From positions 62,001 to 126,000 of the forward strand of contig DASTHI010000003.1 in the NCBI GenBank assembly GCA_035718275.1: DNA of 64,000 nt, given 5' to 3'. Positions 15,882 to 24,952 of the stretch are shown in pieces (within the stretch, counting starts at the first letter, position 1; every line of letters starts with the position of its first letter). The position numbers and the translations under genes are program-made. The DNA is from Pseudolabrys sp035718275 (GTDB lineage Bacteria; Pseudomonadota; Alphaproteobacteria; Rhizobiales; Xanthobacteraceae). Below the pieces are notes generated by a model that was not told where the DNA came from, ran no database searches, and saw only the letters and a list, made by a program, of their open reading frames with translations.

Positions 15882-16436
15882 TCATTTGCACTCTTCCGCG
15901 ACCCGGTCGAGCGCTTGTGAAATGCCTTTCAGCGAGTAAGTGTCCGTCGTTTTGGTGCCGCGCGCGGACTCGCTTTTGATGACCATATCGGCGCCCTTGC
16001 GCATGGTTTCGACCATTTGCGATTCTTCGGCAGCGTTCTTTACCCAGGCGCCGTCATTCTGTGTGTACATCGCATATGTGGCGGAGCCGATCGCCGCGGT
16101 CGCGTCGAAGCCGGGCTTTTGCGGATACCCCACGATCACTGAGACTTCATTCTTGACCTTCTCGGCGGGTCGGGTGGACACGAATGCGTAAGAAGGATCG
16201 CGATTGCGGCCGCTCGGTTCGGTGACGGCGGATGTCGGCTTGGAGAGGGCGAAACAGATTTTCTTGCCCCCTGGCGATGCTCTGTAGGCGCCCCAATCTC
16301 CGTACTGACCGAGAAGAACGGCCTGATCGGTCGGACTGGAGGCTGGCTTTTTTTGCTGCTGCGCTGACGCCATTTCATTCAATGCGCTGAGCGTCAAAAG
16401 GGCAATAAAGGCGTGGAAAAATACGGTCGTGTTCAT
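15882..16436 (-). CDS. invasion-associated locus B (IalB) family exported protein
   Basis: 184 residues. A Sec signal peptide (1-25, ending MASA) is followed by a polar QQQKKPASS linker. The mature domain has YGDWGAYRASPGGKKICFALSKPT, AFVSTRPAEKVKNEVSVIVGYP and a C-terminal Cys (VAEECK) that can pair with the first. This is the IalB beta-sandwich pattern, found in many copies in Bartonella, Brucella and Bradyrhizobium relatives. The family was named for erythrocyte invasion in Bartonella, but in free-living species the role is unknown. A small hairpin (15864-15879, GGGGTT/AACCCC) sits directly beyond the stop, without a T-run. Confidence 0.82.
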   Translation of the reverse strand: MNTTVFFHAFIALLTLSALNEMASAQQQKKPASSPTDQAVLLGQYGDWGAYRASPGGKKICFALSKPTSAVTEPSGRNRDPSYAFVSTRPAEKVKNEVSVIVGYPQKPGFDATAAIGSATYAMYTQNDGAWVKNAAEESQMVETMRKGADMVIKSESARGTKTTDTYSLKGISQALDRVAEECK

Positions 16437-16612
16437 CGGCCCCTACCGGTGACATAATGATGGTCGTTGAGCTGCCCCCATAAGAATCATTCGATACTAG
16501 CCCATTACCGGTCAAAATCGGCAATGTGAAGGCGACAAATCCGCCCCGGTCGTTCGGCGAAGATCCACTCTCAACGTCGACCGACTATCGTTCCAACAGC
16601 CAAGACAGGAAT

Positions 16613-17587
16613 ATGAAAGCTTTACTCTGCACGCGACACGGAACGCCCGACGACTTGCTGCTTGCCGATATACCGGAGCCCACGCCCCGATCCGGCGAAG
16701 CGATCGTGCGCGTCAAGGCAGTCGCGTTGAATTTTTTCGATACGCTGATCATTGCCAACAAATACCAATATAAGCCTGCCCTGCCTTTTTCTCCCGGCGC
16801 CGAATTCGCCGGCTTCGTGGAAAGCGTCGGCGGCGAGTGTAGCACGGTAAAGATCGGCGACCGTGTTCTCGGATTTTGCGGATTCGGCGCCGCGCGCGAG
16901 CTCGTCACCATTCCGGTTTCCAGGCTGCTCAGAATCCCTGATGGCCTGGATTTCGATCGCGCAGCTGGCCTTTGTGTCACCTATGGAACGACACTGCACG
17001 CTCTGAAAGATCGCGCTCGCATGAAGCCCGGCGAAACGCTCGCGGTCCTCGGCGCTTCGGGAGGTGCCGGGCTTGCAGCGGTCGAAATTGGAAAACTCAT
17101 GGGCGCCCGCGTCATCGCTTGCGCGTCATCGCCTGAAAAGATCGCCTTTGCCCGAAAGAGCGGCGCCGATGATTCAGTCGACTACGCTGCAGAGAACCTG
17201 AAGGAGGCGCTCCGCCGTATAACGGGTGGCCGCGGAGTTGATGTGATCTATGATCCTGTGGGCGGCAAGTATACGGAAGCTGCGCTCCGAGCGATCGCCT
17301 GGCAAGGCCGATTTCTTGTGATCGGCTTTGCCGCCGGAGAAATCCCGAAACTGCCGCTCAACCTGGCACTGCTGAAAGGCTGCGACATACTAGGAGTATT
17401 CTGGGGCTCCTGGGTTGAACGAACTCCGGAGGGGCACCGCGCAAATACCGAGCAACTGCTGGCGTGGTGCATGGCCGGAAAAATCTCATCGCATGTGCAT
17501 GCCGTATACCCGCTTGCAGAGGCGGCGGCTGCGCTCAATGCGATTGCCGCCCGCGAGGTCATGGGCAAGGTCATCTTGCGCGCGTGA
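16613..17587 (+). CDS. zinc-free quinone oxidoreductase (MDR superfamily)
   Basis: 324 residues from the ATG at 16613, chosen because it gives the family N-terminus MKALLC and has AGGA 6 bases upstream. A GroES-like domain covers residues 1-120 (NFFDTLIIANKYQYKPALPF), followed by a Rossmann fold with LAVLGASGGAGLAAVEIGK (144-162). YGTTLHALKDRA and DVIYDPVGGKYTE are NADPH:quinone reductase signatures. The Cys/His zinc ligands of alcohol dehydrogenases are absent. It probably reduces quinones or enones with NADPH in the cytoplasm. The gene is monocistronic, convergent with the YkvA gene. Confidence 0.9.
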   Translation: MKALLCTRHGTPDDLLLADIPEPTPRSGEAIVRVKAVALNFFDTLIIANKYQYKPALPFSPGAEFAGFVESVGGECSTVKIGDRVLGFCGFGAARELVTIPVSRLLRIPDGLDFDRAAGLCVTYGTTLHALKDRARMKPGETLAVLGASGGAGLAAVEIGKLMGARVIACASSPEKIAFARKSGADDSVDYAAENLKEALRRITGGRGVDVIYDPVGGKYTEAALRAIAWQGRFLVIGFAAGEIPKLPLNLALLKGCDILGVFWGSWVERTPEGHRANTEQLLAWCMAGKISSHVHAVYPLAEAAAALNAIAAREVMGKVILRA

Positions 17588-17643
17588 TTTCGGACGGCCG
17601 CTCGAAGTCCTGCCGGTGATTGAGATGCTCGGCCGGATCGGGA

Positions 17644-18015
17644 TCAGCGCCGACCAAATTCCCTCAGCTTGTCTTTCGCGAGGGCGCGATGTTCCGGACG
17701 AATATGCGTAGCCAGAAGATTCATGGCACCGGCGAGCACGGCGGCGTCGTCCGCGAAACCAAGCAGCGGCAGCAGGTCTGGAACGGCGTCGGCCGGAAGC
17801 ACGAAATAGGCCAGCGCCGCCAGTAGCGAGGTCTTGACGAAGCCCGGCGTTTCCCTGTCGAACGCACAATAATAGGCGGCGAGCAGATCCTCGATGAATG
17901 GCAGCGATGCCGCCACGGACTGCAACTTCCGCCAGAAGTGACGTTGGAACGCCCATTCGTCCGTATCGGATGAATGTTGGGCTTGCGAACCGAAATATGC
18001 AAAATCGAAGCGCAT
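17644..18015 (-). CDS. YkvA-family (DUF1232) protein
   Basis: 123 residues. The core is LLAALAYFVLPADAVPDLLPLLGFADDAAVLAGAMNLL, the DUF1232/YkvA signature: a helical hairpin with the VLPxDxxPDxLPxxGxxDD motif. It is preceded by FIEDLLAAYYCAFDRETP. Proteins of this family associate with membranes, and their function is unknown. The ATG at 18015 gives a full-length product. No operon partner: the next gene on the strand starts 78 bases upstream. Confidence 0.9.
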   Translation of the reverse strand: MRFDFAYFGSQAQHSSDTDEWAFQRHFWRKLQSVAASLPFIEDLLAAYYCAFDRETPGFVKTSLLAALAYFVLPADAVPDLLPLLGFADDAAVLAGAMNLLATHIRPEHRALAKDKLREFGRR

Positions 18016-18093
18016 AGCTCTAATGTGGCGAATGATTGCGTCAACTGCAAGATATGGCTGGTGGTGCGCCTTCTTTCGAGTAACCCGAGATGC

Positions 18094-18384
18094 CTAGCCG
18101 ACGATCCTGTCCATGGCCTCGGCAAGTTGCACATCCCGCTCTGTCAACCCGCCGGCGTCGTGAGTTGAGAGGGTGACTTCCACCTTTCTGTAGACATTGA
18201 GCCATTCCGGATGGTGGTCCATCTTTTCGGCAACGAGTGCGGCGCGCGTCATGAAACCGAAGGCTTGATTGAAGTCCTTGAACTCAAATGTCTTGCAGAT
18301 GGCGTCGCGGCCCTCCACTTCGGACCAGCCGCTGAGCCTTGCCAGGGCGGATCTTCGATCTTGTCCTGTCAATTTGTGGGTCAT
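18094..18384 (-). CDS. phhB: pterin-4a-carbinolamine dehydratase
   Basis: 96 residues. The active-site signature EKMDHHPEW (about 53-61), followed by NVYRKVEVTLSTHDAGGLTERD, is diagnostic of PCD/DCoH proteins, with the two adjacent His residues in catalysis. The enzyme dehydrates 4a-hydroxytetrahydrobiopterin to regenerate the cofactor of aromatic amino acid hydroxylases. It also occurs in bacteria without such hydroxylases, where it may act on molybdopterin or folate metabolism. No phenylalanine hydroxylase gene is nearby. It follows the nitrilase gene after 29 bases on the same strand and may be cotranscribed. Confidence 0.94.
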   Translation of the reverse strand: MTHKLTGQDRRSALARLSGWSEVEGRDAICKTFEFKDFNQAFGFMTRAALVAEKMDHHPEWLNVYRKVEVTLSTHDAGGLTERDVQLAEAMDRIVG

Positions 18385-18413
18385 GCATGAGTCTCGTCGT
18401 GGGTTGCGATTCT

Positions 18414-19505
18414 CTATTCGTCCGACGGCTTGGATGCGCCGGAAGCAAGATTCTTGTCCATCAATTCCAACCGCGGCGGCATCTGTGCGGGAACAGCATG
18501 GATGGCATCAATTTCAGGCAAGGCCGCATGCTGCTCAACCCCGTGGACGGAATAGAGTTGCGGGGCGGCGCGGTTAACGTGCAAATGAAAAATGTCCGGC
18601 CTGTTGTAGTGTCCAGCAAAATCGTGTCGCAGCTTCATCTGAATTCCGAGGTCAAGATTACATTCGGCATAGAGAATGCCCTCTTCCGGTCCCATCGGGC
18701 CGGCGATGATCCGGCTCAGGGGATCGACGATCAGCGAACCGCCGCAGCAATTCGGATCCCGTAGAAATTTCTCGCCTGCCGCACCGACCTGCAGCATCTC
18801 GATCATGCGCTCATCGACGGTACCGCACGCCGAAATCACGAATGCCTTGCTCATTTGGGCAAATGCCTGCGAGTCAATGGCAACTCTGTTGCGCAACGGA
18901 TCGCCACTGGTCGGAAAATGGTTCGGCCAGCTCATGACGTGGATGCGCGTGCCTTCGGCGATCAAAGCGAATATCGCAAGCGGATTTGAGTTCTCGCCGC
19001 AAATCAGTGCGCTCATTGGCCCGAATTCGCTGGCGAAGGCGCCGAAGGTGTCGCCGTACCCGCCTGTGTGGACCAAGCGCTCGCCCACGGTCGGCATGAT
19101 TTTCTGATGCTTGCGAATGAGTGTGCCGTCGGGCCCGATATAGACTTGGGTATTGAACATGGTGCCGGTGGTATGCGGCAGCTTTTCGCATACACCGACA
19201 ACGACATAAGCGTTCGCGGTCCGGGCAGCATCGCAGAGCGCCGCGATTTCCGGGCCGGGTATCTCTACGGAGTTCTTGAAGAGCTCAACCGCGAGCCGGT
19301 TGGCGATCGCCCCCGTTGCGGCGTGATGGTGGTACCAGACCGGATGCGCCGGAATAAAGCCTTCCGGAAAAGCGATCACCCTGGCCCCGTTCTTTCCGGC
19401 CTCCTTGATCAGCCGGCACGCCTTGGCGGTCGAGCCCTCTCGATCGAGAAATACCGACGCGGCCTGGACGGCCGCGACTTTTACTTTTGGGTAGCTGTCG
19501 CCCAT
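18414..19505 (-). CDS. nitrilase (branch 1, aliphatic/aryl nitrilase type)
   Basis: 363 residues. The Glu-Lys-Cys triad is clear: Glu48 in AFPEGFIPAHP, Lys135 in RKHQKIMPT, and Cys169 in LICGENSNPLA. The CGEN sequence after the catalytic Cys is typical of true nitrilases and cyanide hydratases, not amidases. MSWPNHFP and ISACGTVDE-like blocks also fit. It would convert a nitrile to a carboxylic acid and ammonia in the cytoplasm, probably as a spiral oligomer. The long C-terminal tail (after about 290, HYNRPDIFHLHVN) is common in the group. The preferred substrate cannot be read from sequence. Transcribed away from the site-2 protease gene across 94 bases. Confidence 0.92.
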   Translation of the reverse strand: MGDSYPKVKVAAVQAASVFLDREGSTAKACRLIKEAGKNGARVIAFPEGFIPAHPVWYHHHAATGAIANRLAVELFKNSVEIPGPEIAALCDAARTANAYVVVGVCEKLPHTTGTMFNTQVYIGPDGTLIRKHQKIMPTVGERLVHTGGYGDTFGAFASEFGPMSALICGENSNPLAIFALIAEGTRIHVMSWPNHFPTSGDPLRNRVAIDSQAFAQMSKAFVISACGTVDERMIEMLQVGAAGEKFLRDPNCCGGSLIVDPLSRIIAGPMGPEEGILYAECNLDLGIQMKLRHDFAGHYNRPDIFHLHVNRAAPQLYSVHGVEQHAALPEIDAIHAVPAQMPPRLELMDKNLASGASKPSDE

Positions 19506-19599
19506 TACCGAGTTGATCCTTTTGCGAACGCTATGTCTCGCAATGTGTTGAAATCGATACTACCTCACATTCATAGGCACCGACCATACGAGGCTTTTC

Positions 19600-20718
19600 A
19601 TGTCATGGTCCCTTAATATTGGAAGGGTGGCCGGCACCGTAGTCCGCGTGCACCTCACATTCCTGCTTTTCCTGGCCTGGATTTTCGCCGCCAGTTACGT
19701 AGCGAGCGGCGCGGCAACCGCATGGGATAGCGTCATATTCATGGTGCTGTTGTTTCTTTGCGTCCTGCTGCATGAATTCGGCCATATTTTCACGGCCCGC
19801 GCCTTCGGGGTAACGACGCCTTACGTGACGCTGTTGCCGATCGGCGGCGTGGCGCAACTTGAACGAATTCCAGAAGAGCCGTGGGAGGAATTTCTTATTG
19901 CGATAGCTGGTCCGCTGGTCAACATCGTGATCGCGGCCGTGCTTGTGTACATATTCGACGCCACTTTGCAGGCGAGCGCCGCCGCGGCCGTCCAAAATAC
20001 CCGGATCCCCCTGATCGATCGTCTCGCGGCGGTAAATATTTTCCTTGCCGTCTTCAACATGATTCCCGCCTTTCCCATGGACGGCGGGCGCGTGCTGCGG
20101 GCTTTGCTGGCGACCCGTTTTGGATATGTGCGGGCGACCGAAGTCGCCGCCTCGGTCGGCCAGTTCGTTGCGTTCGCGCTCGGATTCATCGGGCTCATGT
20201 ACAACCCGATCCTCATCTTCATCGCCATATTCGTATATCTCGCGGCCTCCTCGGAAGCGCACCTTGTGGCGTTGCGGGCTGCTTCGCGGGGTGTTCCGGT
20301 GAGCTACGCCATGATGACCAAATTCGCCACGCTGTCACCCGACGCGCCGATCGAAGACGCGGTCCAGACATTGCTGCAGACCAGCCAGGGTGAATTTCCG
20401 GTCGTGGATAGCAGCGGCAGGCCCGTGGGCCTCCTTGACCGGGCGGCATTGATCCGCGCCATCAAAACGCAAGGACCAGACTCGATTGTTTCACAAGCGA
20501 TGGCCGCGGAACTGCCCACGATCAGTCATCGCGTGACACTGGAGCAAGCGTTCAAGCTGCTGCAGCAGAAGTCGGCTCCTGCTGTCGGCGTGATCGATGC
20601 TTTCGGCAAGCTCGTGGGTCTGGTCACCAGCGAAACGATTGCCGAGATGATCATGCTGCAGCAGGCACTTCCCAAAGGCGCAACCATGGGTCCGTGGAGT
20701 CGAGCTGCGGACGCTTAA
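19600..20718 (+). CDS. site-2 protease (M50) with C-terminal tandem CBS domains
   Basis: 372 residues. Multiple helices carry the zinc motif HEFGH (58-62), with the third ligand Asp161 in NMIPAFPMDGGR (153-164). This is the SpoIVFB-like group of intramembrane metalloproteases. Residues about 235-355 are two CBS repeats (TLSPDAPIEDAVQTLL...FPVVDSSGRPVGLLDR and PTISHRVTLEQAFKLL...VGVIDAFGKLVGLVT), which bind adenosine nucleotides, so protease activity may follow the energy state. Such proteases release membrane-bound anti-sigma factors or clear signal-peptide remnants. No sigma/anti-sigma pair is adjacent, so the substrate is unknown. Confidence 0.93.
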   Translation: MSWSLNIGRVAGTVVRVHLTFLLFLAWIFAASYVASGAATAWDSVIFMVLLFLCVLLHEFGHIFTARAFGVTTPYVTLLPIGGVAQLERIPEEPWEEFLIAIAGPLVNIVIAAVLVYIFDATLQASAAAAVQNTRIPLIDRLAAVNIFLAVFNMIPAFPMDGGRVLRALLATRFGYVRATEVAASVGQFVAFALGFIGLMYNPILIFIAIFVYLAASSEAHLVALRAASRGVPVSYAMMTKFATLSPDAPIEDAVQTLLQTSQGEFPVVDSSGRPVGLLDRAALIRAIKTQGPDSIVSQAMAAELPTISHRVTLEQAFKLLQQKSAPAVGVIDAFGKLVGLVTSETIAEMIMLQQALPKGATMGPWSRAADA

Positions 20719-20790
20719 CCTCGTCTGCAACGCTTCGTTTCAAACGGTTGCATCACGGCCCGCCATGACTATATTGCGCTGCAATAGCGT

Positions 20791-20810
20791 CGCGGGCCCG
20801 CTGGCCCGCG
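20791..20810. other. GC hairpin in the leader of typA
   Basis: An 8-bp perfect stem (CGCGGGCC at 20791-20798, GGCCCGCG at 20803-20810) with a 4-base loop is followed on the plus strand by CTTTGATTTC. The T-run is broken. It may be a weak terminator of the site-2 protease gene or a leader structure for typA, whose ATG begins 19 bases beyond it without a good ribosome-binding site. Confidence 0.4.
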
Positions 20811-20829
20811 CTTTGATTTCCGGACCCTC

Positions 20830-22656
20830 ATGAATCTCCGCAACGTCGCGATCATTGCGCATGTCGACCACGGCAAAACAACCCTGGTCGACAGACTGCT
20901 GCAGCAATCCGGAGCGTTTCGTGAGAATCAGCGCGTTCTCGAGCGCGCGTTGGACTCCAATGACCTTGAACGGGAGCGTGGCATTACCATCCTCGCAAAG
21001 GTCACCTCGGTCGTATGGAAAGATACGCGCATCAACATTGTGGATACGCCTGGCCACGCCGATTTCGGTGGTGAGGTCGAACGCATCCTCAACATGGTGG
21101 ACGGCGCGATCGTCCTGGTGGACGCCGCAGAGGGACCTTTGCCGCAAACCAAATTCGTTGTCGCAAAGGCATTGAAGATGGGGCTGCGGCCCATCGTTGT
21201 CATCAACAAGGTCGATCGTGCTGACGCCCGCGCGGTGCAAGTGGTCAATGAGGTCTTCGATCTGTTTGCCGCACTAGATGCAACGGATGAGCAGCTCGAT
21301 TTTCCGATCCTTTACGGCTCGGCCAAGGAAGGATGGATGGCGCCAGCGCTTGAAGGTCCGAAGAAGTCCATGGCACCCCTGTTTGACCTGGTGCTCGGCC
21401 ATGTGAAGCCGCCGCGGATCGAAAAAGGGCCCTTCCGCATGCTGGGTACGATCCTGGAAGCCAACTCCTATCTCGGGCGAATCGTAACGGGGCGGATCAC
21501 CTCCGGGAACGTGAAGCCAAATCAGATCGTGAAGGTGCTCGACCGCGACGGAAAGCTCGTCGAGACCGGCCGGGTAACCAAGCTGCTCGCGTTCCGCGGT
21601 CTCGAGCGGACGGGTGTCGAGGAAGCCGAGGCCGGAGATATCGTGGCGATCGCAGGACTCCCAAGCGCGACGGTTTCGAACACGATCTGCGCGCCGGAGA
21701 TCGACATCCCGCTTCCCGCCCAGCCGATCGATCCGCCCACTCTGGCGATGATCTTTCGTGTCAATGACTCGCCGCTGGCAGGCACCGAAGGTGACAAGGT
21801 AACCGGCCGCATGATCCGTGACCGGCTACTCCGCGAGGCTGAGGGCAACGTAGCGCTGCGCGTGCGCGAGTCCGACGAAAAGGATTCGATGGAAGTCGCG
21901 GGGCGTGGCGAGCTGCAACTTGGAATTCTGATCGAAACCATGCGTCGCGAAGGCTTCGAGCTGTCGGTTTCGCGTCCCAAGGTGCTCATGAAAGAAGGGC
22001 CGAATGGCGGCGGACTGCTCGAGCCCATCGAAGAGGTTGTCATCGATCTTGATGAAGAGCACTCCGGAATCGTCGTTCAGAAGATGGCGGAGCGAAAGGC
22101 GGAGATCGTCGAGATGAAGCCCTCGGGCGGTGGCCGGTTACGAATGGTTTTCCACGCCCCGACACGCGGGCTTATCGGATATCAGGGCGAATTGCTGACC
22201 GATACGCGGGGAACCGCGATAATGAACAGGCTGTTCCATGCGTATGCCCCGTATAAGGGCCCGATTCAGGGACGCCGTAACGGCGTACTTATCTCAAACG
22301 ACCAGGGCGAGGCCGTCGCATACGCACTGTGGAATCTGGAAGATCGAGGGCCGATGATAATCGAGCCCGGTTGGAAAGTTTACAAAGGAATGATCGTGGG
22401 GGAGCACACGCGCGGTAACGATCTGGTCGTGAACGTGCTTAAGGGTAAGAAACTAACCAATATTCGTACGACATCAAAGGATGAAGCGGTGCGCCTTACG
22501 CCGCCTATTCGCATGACACTCGAGAAGGCGCTTGCTTATATCGAGGAAGATGAACTGGTCGAGGTCACGCCCAAGTCCATCCGCCTGCGCAAAAAACTGC
22601 TGGACGAGAACGACCGCAAGAAGGAAGAGCGCAGGAAGGAAGCGGAAGCTGTATAG
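20830..22656 (+). CDS. typA: ribosome-associated translational GTPase TypA/BipA
   Basis: 608 residues, the normal length. The G domain has AHVDHGKTTLVDRLL (11-25), the switch RERGITI, DTPGHADFGGEVERIL and NKVDR. EF-G-like domains III and V follow, and the C-terminal BipA-specific domain has GEHTRGNDLVVNVLKGKKLTNIRTTSKDE. TypA is an EF-G-like GTPase that binds the ribosome and supports growth at low temperature and under stress. The last 20 residues are highly charged (KKEERRKEAEA). The gene is monocistronic in appearance. In the 258 bases between its stop and the next start, only a 52-codon frame at 22688-22846 is open, with no recognisable product. Confidence 0.98.
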   Translation: MNLRNVAIIAHVDHGKTTLVDRLLQQSGAFRENQRVLERALDSNDLERERGITILAKVTSVVWKDTRINIVDTPGHADFGGEVERILNMVDGAIVLVDAAEGPLPQTKFVVAKALKMGLRPIVVINKVDRADARAVQVVNEVFDLFAALDATDEQLDFPILYGSAKEGWMAPALEGPKKSMAPLFDLVLGHVKPPRIEKGPFRMLGTILEANSYLGRIVTGRITSGNVKPNQIVKVLDRDGKLVETGRVTKLLAFRGLERTGVEEAEAGDIVAIAGLPSATVSNTICAPEIDIPLPAQPIDPPTLAMIFRVNDSPLAGTEGDKVTGRMIRDRLLREAEGNVALRVRESDEKDSMEVAGRGELQLGILIETMRREGFELSVSRPKVLMKEGPNGGGLLEPIEEVVIDLDEEHSGIVVQKMAERKAEIVEMKPSGGGRLRMVFHAPTRGLIGYQGELLTDTRGTAIMNRLFHAYAPYKGPIQGRRNGVLISNDQGEAVAYALWNLEDRGPMIIEPGWKVYKGMIVGEHTRGNDLVVNVLKGKKLTNIRTTSKDEAVRLTPPIRMTLEKALAYIEEDELVEVTPKSIRLRKKLLDENDRKKEERRKEAEAV

Positions 22657-22914
22657 GGTTTGCTGGCGCTATCGCACGCGCACGCCGATGGCGGAGCGCA
22701 TTGCGAATCACTTTCCCGAGTTGAAAGGTCTGGCGGGCGTGATCGCCCCGGAACCAGACGGAACCGTTACCGCTCGACACAGAGTTGATGTTTCAGCCAT
22801 CAATTTGTGGCTCGAGTGCGGACTTTCAGACAGCTGTTGCCAGTAATCCACACCGTTAACCCATCGTTTACGATAGGGCTTGAAGGCCGCAAAGTTCATT
22901 GCTTCTATCGCGAC

Positions 22915-23424
22915 ATGAGCACGACCCTCATAGAGATTCGCCGCGCGAAATCTTCCGATGCTTTCGATGTCGCCGAAACACACGACGAGGCTTGGCGCAC
23001 CGCGTACCAGGGAATCATCCCGGGCAACGAACTCGAGAAGTTGATCAATCGCCGCGGTCCGGATTGGTGGGAGTCGGCAATTCGCAAAGGCAGCCGGATC
23101 ACCATTCTCCAGTTCGGAGATCGCGTTGCAGGTTACGCCAACTACGGGCGAAACCGCGCGCGCAGTCTCTTCTATGACGGCGAGATCTATGAACTGTATC
23201 TCCGGCCGGAATTCCAGGGGCTTGGTTTTGGGCGCCGCCTTTTCTCCGCTGCACGCAAGGACCTCAACCAGAGCGGGTTGAAGAGCCTCGTGGTGTGGGC
23301 TCTTTCCGACAACGACCCGGCGATGCAATTTTATCGGGCTCTCGGCGGTCGAGCGGTGGCGCGCTCATCCGAGCGGTTTGGCGCCAAGACGCTCGACAAG
23401 GTCGCGTACGCCTGGCAGGCGTAA
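22915..23424 (+). CDS. GNAT-family N-acetyltransferase
   Basis: 169 residues from the ATG at 22915. The frame is open upstream but with no family resemblance. IEIRRAKSSDAFDVAETHDEAW is the usual N-terminal strand-helix. GEIYELYLRPEFQGLGFGRRLF contains the acetyl-CoA pyrophosphate-binding motif (Q-G-x-G-x-G/R), and SLVVWALSDNDPAMQFYRALGG is motif B. It transfers an acetyl group from acetyl-CoA to an amine on an unknown substrate. It is convergent with folD, with the two stops one base apart, so no terminator separates them. Confidence 0.9.
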   Translation: MSTTLIEIRRAKSSDAFDVAETHDEAWRTAYQGIIPGNELEKLINRRGPDWWESAIRKGSRITILQFGDRVAGYANYGRNRARSLFYDGEIYELYLRPEFQGLGFGRRLFSAARKDLNQSGLKSLVVWALSDNDPAMQFYRALGGRAVARSSERFGAKTLDKVAYAWQA

Positions 23425-23425
23425 G

Positions 23426-24310
23426 TCAGATTTTCGGATCCGGGATTCCCTTTTGCGCGCAAGCCGCGCGCAATGTATTCAGCAGCAGGCATGCGATGGT
23501 CATCGGCCCGACTCCGCCGGGAACTGGGGTGAGCGCGCCGGCCACTCTCTCCGCCTCGTCAAATGCGACATCGCCCACGATTCGTGATCGTGCGCCGTCT
23601 GTCGGCAGGCGATTGATGCCGACATCGATGACCGTGGCCCCAGGCTTGATCCAGTCGCCGCGAACCATTTCCGCTCGCCCCACGGCCGCAACAACGAGAT
23701 CGGCGCGGCGGCAGACGGCCGACAGATCATGCGTTCTGGAATGCGCGATTGTCACGGTGGCGTTTTCAGCCAGCAACAGCTGCGCCACCGGCTTTCCGAC
23801 GATGTTGGAACGTCCGATCACAACGGCCTCCATGCCGGCAAGCGTTTCGTGCACGGTTCTGGCTAGCAGCAGGCAACCCATCGGAGTGCACGGCACAAGC
23901 GAAGGGAGGCCGCTGGCGAGTCGCCCAACATTGAGCGGATGAAAGCCGTCCACGTCCTTTGCCGGATCGATCGCGGCCAGAATTTTTTGCGCGTCGATCT
24001 GCTTGGGCAACGGCAATTGCACGAGGATGCCGCTTACCTGTTCGTCGGTATTGAGTCTCCTGATAAGCGAGAGTAGCTCGGCTTCGCCGGTTGCGGCGCC
24101 CAGTCGATGATCGAACGCCCGCATTCCTGCATCGGCCACGGCTCTGGATTTCGTACGCACGTAGACTTCGCTTGCCGCGTCGCTGCCCACGAGAATGACG
24201 GCGATGCCTGGCACGATGCCCCTGTCACTGCGAATTCGGCTGACGTTATCGGCAACCTTGCTCCGCAAGCTCGCTGCGATTGCCTTGCCGTCGATGATGC
24301 GCGCGTTCAT
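23426..24310 (-). CDS. folD: bifunctional methylenetetrahydrofolate dehydrogenase/methenyl-THF cyclohydrolase
   Basis: 294 residues. VYVRTKSRAVADAGMRAFDH contains the catalytic Tyr and Lys. GILVQLPLPKQID is FolD signature 1 and PCTPMGCLLLA the substrate-binding loop. VIGRSNIVGKPVAQLLL is the NADP-binding stretch, and PGGVGPMTIACLL is signature 2. It interconverts 5,10-methylene- and 10-formyl-THF for purine and formyl-Met synthesis. It is the last gene of yggT-DUF167-folD, a common alphaproteobacterial order, 28 bases behind the DUF167 gene. Confidence 0.98.
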   Translation of the reverse strand: MNARIIDGKAIAASLRSKVADNVSRIRSDRGIVPGIAVILVGSDAASEVYVRTKSRAVADAGMRAFDHRLGAATGEAELLSLIRRLNTDEQVSGILVQLPLPKQIDAQKILAAIDPAKDVDGFHPLNVGRLASGLPSLVPCTPMGCLLLARTVHETLAGMEAVVIGRSNIVGKPVAQLLLAENATVTIAHSRTHDLSAVCRRADLVVAAVGRAEMVRGDWIKPGATVIDVGINRLPTDGARSRIVGDVAFDEAERVAGALTPVPGGVGPMTIACLLLNTLRAACAQKGIPDPKI

Positions 24311-24338
24311 TTCGATCCTGAGTGCTGATGAGGAAGCC

Positions 24339-24659
24339 TTAACGCGCCGAGGCTATTTTCGCCAGCGCCGCAGTCAACGTTGGGCCGTCGCCAGATATTC
24401 TCAGCCGCTTGAGGCGGGCCGCTGCGCCGCCAACCAACTCGATGTTCCGCCGCGGCACTCCGATAGCCTCGGCAAGCAGGGCGATGAGGGCTGCATTCGC
24501 CTCGCCGCCGGCCGGAGCTGCGCGCACGCGTGCCTTCACGAACGCACTGCCGTCGGAGAGGTGATCGATTCCTTCGATCGCGTCTCGACCACCCTTCGGC
24601 GTCAAGCGCACCGAGAGCAACACGCCGCCCGTCGTCAGGGACCACGGACTTTCGGCCAT
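24339..24659 (-). CDS. DUF167 (YggU) family protein
   Basis: 106 residues from the ATG at 24659. The frame is open far upstream, but only the last 106 codons are family-like. LSVRLTPKGGRDAIEG, VKARVRAAPAGGEANAALIALLAEAIGVPRRNIELVGG and RLKRLRI form the complete DUF167 fold (beta-alpha-beta with the conserved AxPxxGxAN motif). The function is unknown. The gene sits between yggT (2 bases before) and folD (28 bases after), a conserved trio that suggests shared transcription more than shared biochemistry. Confidence 0.93.
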   Translation of the reverse strand: MAESPWSLTTGGVLLSVRLTPKGGRDAIEGIDHLSDGSAFVKARVRAAPAGGEANAALIALLAEAIGVPRRNIELVGGAAARLKRLRISGDGPTLTAALAKIASAR

Positions 24660-24661
24660 CG

Positions 24662-24952
24662 CTAGAATACGTTGGGATAGATGTAGCGAACGATGACGTT
24701 TTCGATGAAGAGAATCAGGAGAATGAGGATTACCGGCGAAACGTCGATGCCGCCAAGATTGGGCAACATGGAGCGGATGGGCCGCAGCAGCGGCTCGGTA
24801 ATGCGATACAGAAATTCCCCAACGGTCGCCACGACCTGGTTGCGCGTGTTGACGACGCTGAATGCGACCAGCCAGGACAGGACGGCGGCAGCAATCAAAA
24901 GCCAGATATAGATCTGCAATACGAGAAGAATGATATCCAAAAGTGCGCGCAT
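24662..24952 (-). CDS. YggT-family membrane protein
   Basis: 96 residues from the ATG at 24952, the usual size. Two transmembrane helices: about 3-27 (LLDIILLVLQIYIWLLIAAA) and 70-92 (SPVILILLILFIENVIV). The conserved linker YRITEPLLRPIRSMLPNLGGIDVSP, with RxxxPxxxxxGxxDxSP, is the YggT signature. The family is linked to osmotic shock tolerance and to cell-division/membrane-associated functions in other bacteria. The in-frame upstream extension has no ribosome-binding site and is not family-like. Confidence 0.93.
   Translation of the reverse strand: MRALLDIILLVLQIYIWLLIAAAVLSWLVAFSVVNTRNQVVATVGEFLYRITEPLLRPIRSMLPNLGGIDVSPVILILLILFIENVIVRYIYPNVF

Noticed and set aside
22688..22846. A 52-codon frame between typA and the GNAT gene
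   Set aside because: There is no convincing start signal or recognisable product.
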